Source: an uncultured Eubacteriales bacterium (GTDB taxonomy: Bacteria > Bacillota > Clostridia > Oscillospirales > Acutalibacteraceae). From it: DNA of 15,883 bases. The position numbers were made by a program, and so were the translations under genes. Under the pieces are notes generated by a model, which did not search any database, was not told the DNA's origin, and saw nothing but the letters and a program-made list of their open reading frames with translations. Positions 13,040 through 15,883 of the stretch are shown piece by piece (positions within the stretch are counted from its first letter, which is position 1; each line of letters begins with the position of its first letter). The DNA lies in NCBI GenBank assembly GCA_934486455.1, contig CAKSPR010000041.1, positions 1 through 15,883 of the forward strand. Reading direction: 5' to 3'.

Positions 13040-15268
13040 CTATTCGTCGCTTTTAAGGGCTTCTCCCAAGGGAATTTTATTTATCTTCTTTTTTTGAAAG
13101 AAATAGACCGTAAGGAAGCAGGCAAGCCCTATTGCGAGCATTGTCGGCCATATCCACGGAGCAAAATACAGGGTCAGCCAGCCGTTATAATCCATCATCA
13201 TGGCCCGATATATTACTTTTATTATCAGGCAGCTCACCGGCAGGGATACGACCAGCGATACAAGCATCACTATGCCGGTGGTATAGTTGTATATTCTCGA
13301 TATTTCCCCGGCCTCATAGCCTAAGATCCTGAGCATGGAAATGGATGTGACATTCTTTTCGGTGATCTGCTTGGTAAAGAGATAGATAAGCAAAATATAT
13401 ATGACTATGGCAAATACATAAAACAGATAAAACATTTTGCCCATGGAATCCTCAAGCTGATCGGCCATAACGGTCAAATCGTCTCTTGTGGTTACGGTGG
13501 CAACGCAGGCTTCGTCGATGTCGAGCTTTTGGTTTGAAAAATATCCCGAAAAATAATTATCGTCCTTGTCGAATTTTCGGTTGAAATCCTCTCTCGTCAT
13601 AAATATCGACAGGGCGGCGGGATAGCGATACTGTCCCGATACCTTGAAATCGTAGCTTCCCTTGCCGTATTTTTCCGAGAGGGTCACATCATCTCCGCTT
13701 TCAAGACCGTATTTGTCGGCGTATCCCGTCGAAATGAGCGCCTTGCCGTTTTCAAGCTCTTTGTCAAAGTATTTTGAATTCTTTTCTATGCCGTAAACGA
13801 GTATCTCCTCGCCCTTTTCGTTTTCAAGGGAGCAGACGGCGTATTTTTCGGCGCCCTCACCGACCTTAGCGGGGGCTTTTAAAACATACTGATATGCTGC
13901 AATCTCGGAGCTTATGACTTCCTCTTTAAAGTGGGAAAGCAGGGGAGACATCATCATTCCGAAAAGCAAAAGCACCCCGGCAAAAAGCACGCCCGCAAAA
14001 AGGGTCAGGTAGGAGGGAATGTTTTGGGATATGACCCTTAATCTGAATCTCGAAATAAAGCTCTTTCTTTTGAGCCTTATGACCTTGTTTTTTCCTTTGG
14101 AGCTTAGCTCTTTCCTTAAAAACATTAAGGGAGGAAGTCTCAGCGTGCGGAAAAGCACGGCGAGTACCACAAAAAGCACGATGAGGCAGGGAATAACGGT
14201 GGTCATTATAAAGGCGTTGCCGTTCCATAAGGTCTGATATGTGGGAAGGGAATAGCTGTGATAATACATATTTACCACGATTCCCTTAAAGAAGGTGTAG
14301 CCGAGAACATTTCCGACAACGGCCGAAATAAGAGTTATAAGAAGCGGAGCGGCGGCATACTGAGCAATAAGCTCGCCCTTTGTATAGCCCGAGGCACGAA
14401 GTGTTCCTACGGTTTTTGCCTCTTTTTCGAGGGTGTTTTTTGTTGCCGTTCCGAAAACAAAGGCGATGACGGCCATAATGATATAGAGGAGGGTGGTTAT
14501 CATTACCTTGTCGCTTCCCATGTCTTCTCCGGTGAAAATTATGGCCTGATTATCTATTGCGGCGATGTAATCTGTGACCGTTCCCGAGGAGGCTAAAACA
14601 TCTCTGATTTTGTCCGAAAGCTCGGATTTTTCCTTGTCCGAAAGGTCTCTGTTGCCGTTTATCCAGGCGTAATTGTATTTGAGCTTGTTTCGGTCGAGAT
14701 CGTCAAAGGCGCTGTCGGTGACGGCCGATACGGTGAATTTGTTGGCGTCAAACATCATGTCGGTGTGGTTTTTGAAAAGAGCGCTGTAATCGGAAAATGC
14801 GGCCGTTCCGCAAACCTTGAATGCTTTACCGTCAAAATCTATTGAATCGCCTATTTCTATGCCGTTGTTTTCGGCGTAAAGTCTGTCGATGATTATGTCG
14901 TTATCATTACTCGGAAGCTCGCCGTCCATAAGGCATATCCTGTCCACATCGTCTCTTACCTTATACACCCTTACGGTATGGTCGTTAGAAAGAGTAAAAT
15001 CCTTAAAGAAAAGGGGATAGATGGTTACATCCTCTTTTTCGACATCTTCTTTGAGCTGTTGCGGAATTTCCGAAGCAAGGGTGAAATGGCCGTCCTCTAT
15101 GTTGTATTTTTCAAAGCTTTGGTCATAGGCCGCCGACATGCTTCCGTCGGCCACGAGAAAGCCCGAGATAAATCCGATTGTCAGCGTCAAAAACAAAAAC
15201 AGGGCAATGCTTTTGCCGAGATCGGAAAAAATTTCTCGCCCCGGCCTTTTCAAAAGGGGATTTTTCAT
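13040..15268 (-). CDS. ABC exporter permease with two FtsX domains
   Basis: This 742-residue permease belongs to the MacB/FtsX-like group. Helix 1 (about 20-40) is followed by a large extracytoplasmic domain (41-254), then helices 2-4 (255-273, 305-330, 354-375), helix 5 (419-441), a second extracytoplasmic domain (445-610) and helices 6-8 (612-633, 664-686, 698-724). The two FtsX halves carry matching cytoplasmic coupling segments, KTVGTLRASGYTKGEL (285-300) and TSISMLRILGYEAGEI (641-656). I chose the ATG at 15268 with AAGGGGG upstream; a TTG eight codons earlier would overlap the ATPase gene. It starts 13 bases after the ATPase stop, so the two form one exporter. The substrate cannot be told; related systems move lipoproteins, antimicrobial peptides or act in envelope signalling. 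Confidence 0.85.
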   Translation of the reverse strand: MKNPLLKRPGREIFSDLGKSIALFLFLTLTIGFISGFLVADGSMSAAYDQSFEKYNIEDGHFTLASEIPQQLKEDVEKEDVTIYPLFFKDFTLSNDHTVRVYKVRDDVDRICLMDGELPSNDNDIIIDRLYAENNGIEIGDSIDFDGKAFKVCGTAAFSDYSALFKNHTDMMFDANKFTVSAVTDSAFDDLDRNKLKYNYAWINGNRDLSDKEKSELSDKIRDVLASSGTVTDYIAAIDNQAIIFTGEDMGSDKVMITTLLYIIMAVIAFVFGTATKNTLEKEAKTVGTLRASGYTKGELIAQYAAAPLLITLISAVVGNVLGYTFFKGIVVNMYYHSYSLPTYQTLWNGNAFIMTTVIPCLIVLFVVLAVLFRTLRLPPLMFLRKELSSKGKNKVIRLKRKSFISRFRLRVISQNIPSYLTLFAGVLFAGVLLLFGMMMSPLLSHFKEEVISSEIAAYQYVLKAPAKVGEGAEKYAVCSLENEKGEEILVYGIEKNSKYFDKELENGKALISTGYADKYGLESGDDVTLSEKYGKGSYDFKVSGQYRYPAALSIFMTREDFNRKFDKDDNYFSGYFSNQKLDIDEACVATVTTRDDLTVMADQLEDSMGKMFYLFYVFAIVIYILLIYLFTKQITEKNVTSISMLRILGYEAGEISRIYNYTTGIVMLVSLVVSLPVSCLIIKVIYRAMMMDYNGWLTLYFAPWIWPTMLAIGLACFLTVYFFQKKKINKIPLGEALKSDE

Positions 15269-15281
15269 TTTCTTTTCCCCC

Positions 15282-15883
15282 TTACCACTCAAGTTCGCGA
15301 GCCGGAATCTTGTGCTCGTTAAGGTCGTTGTGTCTTATCCTACCGTCTCTGAGCCGTATAACGCGGTCGGCCATGTTTTTAATGGCGTCGTTGTGGGTGA
15401 CGAGAATTACCGTGCTGTTGAATTTTTGATTTACCCGCTCGATAAGCTCGAGAATGTCCTTTGAGGTGTTGTAATCGAGTGCGCCGGTAGGCTCGTCGCA
15501 AAGAAGAATGTCGGGATTTTTGATTATGGCACGGCCGATAGCCGTGCGCTGCTGCTGACCGCCCGAAAGCCGGCTTGGAATTTTGTCCTTGTGCTCGTAA
15601 AGGCCGAGGGTGGTTAAAATGTCGTCTATGGGAAGAGGGTTTTTGGAAAGATATGCTCCCGCCTCGATATTTTCCTTGACCGTAAGGTTGGGAATGAGGT
15701 TATAGGACTGAAAAACATATCCAAGGTGATTTCTGCGGTATTTGGTAAGACTGCTTTCCTTCAGGCTTTCGATAGTGTCGTTTCCGATTTTGACCGAGCC
15801 GCTGTCGGCGCTTTCTATTCCGCCGATAATGTTGAGCAGGGTGGATTTTCCCGAGCCGGAAGGGCCGAGCAGCACGCATATAT
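15282..15883 (-). CDS. ABC exporter ATP-binding protein (MacB/LolD type), 5' end outside window
   Basis: The open frame runs off the right edge, so the first 30 or so residues, including the A-loop, are missing. The visible part starts at the Walker A motif GPSGSGKST, followed by the Q-loop region VFQSYNLIPNLTVKENIE, the signature LSGGQQQRTAIGRA, Walker B ILLCDEPTGALDY and the H-loop VILVTHND. It ends RIRHNDLNEHKIPARELEW. This combination, especially QSYNLIPNLTV and EPTGALD, marks the MacB/LolD/FtsE class, which pairs with FtsX-type permeases such as the one next door. All catalytic motifs are intact. The two genes are separated by 13 bases and are surely co-transcribed. Confidence 0.93.
   Translation of the reverse strand, partial: ICVLLGPSGSGKSTLLNIIGGIESADSGSVKIGNDTIESLKESSLTKYRRNHLGYVFQSYNLIPNLTVKENIEAGAYLSKNPLPIDDILTTLGLYEHKDKIPSRLSGGQQQRTAIGRAIIKNPDILLCDEPTGALDYNTSKDILELIERVNQKFNSTVILVTHNDAIKNMADRVIRLRDGRIRHNDLNEHKIPARELEW

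Noticed and set aside
13040..15883. Antibiotic-peptide sensing BceAB-type transporter
   Set aside because: No adjacent histidine kinase or response regulator is visible, and the permease has two large external domains in the MacB-like layout rather than the single one of BceB.

Overview
This window looks like ordinary chromosome from an endospore-forming Firmicute, most likely a gut-type Clostridia of the Oscillospirales/Ruminococcaceae kind. The evidence is gene content and order: an RqcP-like S4 protein, SpoIIP, SpoIIM next to xerD, queA-tgt-yajC followed by a TIGR04086/YrzE-like membrane protein, strong GGAGG ribosome binding sites, and an archaeal/fungal-type aspartate-semialdehyde dehydrogenase. 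No phage, insertion sequence, CRISPR array, tRNA or rRNA was found. Taxonomy is inferred from protein resemblance and synteny only.

Layout. 1-360: the 3' end of an rqcP-like gene (+) converges on spoIIP (-), with a terminator able to act in both directions between them. 1432-5061 (-): a lysine/diaminopimelate operon read asd-dapA-dapB and then a small stand-alone tandem ACT-domain protein, closed by a strong terminator. About 5062-5183: a short divergent promoter region. 5184-8599 (+): queA and tgt (queuosine tRNA modification), then yajC from its own near-consensus promoter, then the YrzE-like membrane protein. 8600-8955: a 356-base non-coding stretch with several unexplained elements upstream of proC. 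8956-12401 (+): proC, spoIIM, xerD and a DUF624/YesL-like membrane protein, ended by a strong hairpin. 12627-12908 (-): a DUF2325 small protein. 13040-15883 (-): a two-gene ABC exporter of the MacB/FtsX type, whose ATPase runs off the right edge.

How the genes work together. Asd, DapA and DapB are consecutive enzymes toward meso-diaminopimelate and lysine. The ACT protein resembles the regulatory half of aspartokinase, so it may supply end-product sensing to this pathway; the leader is too short for a lysine riboswitch. QueA and Tgt act on the same tRNA wobble guanine. SpoIIP and SpoIIM are two of the three parts of the DMP engulfment machine of sporulation. XerD resolves chromosome dimers.

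I found no convincing new multi-gene system. The items most worth a second look are the orphan tandem ACT protein, the His-to-Gln change in the XerD active-site motif, and the repeat array with a nearby orphan terminator upstream of proC.
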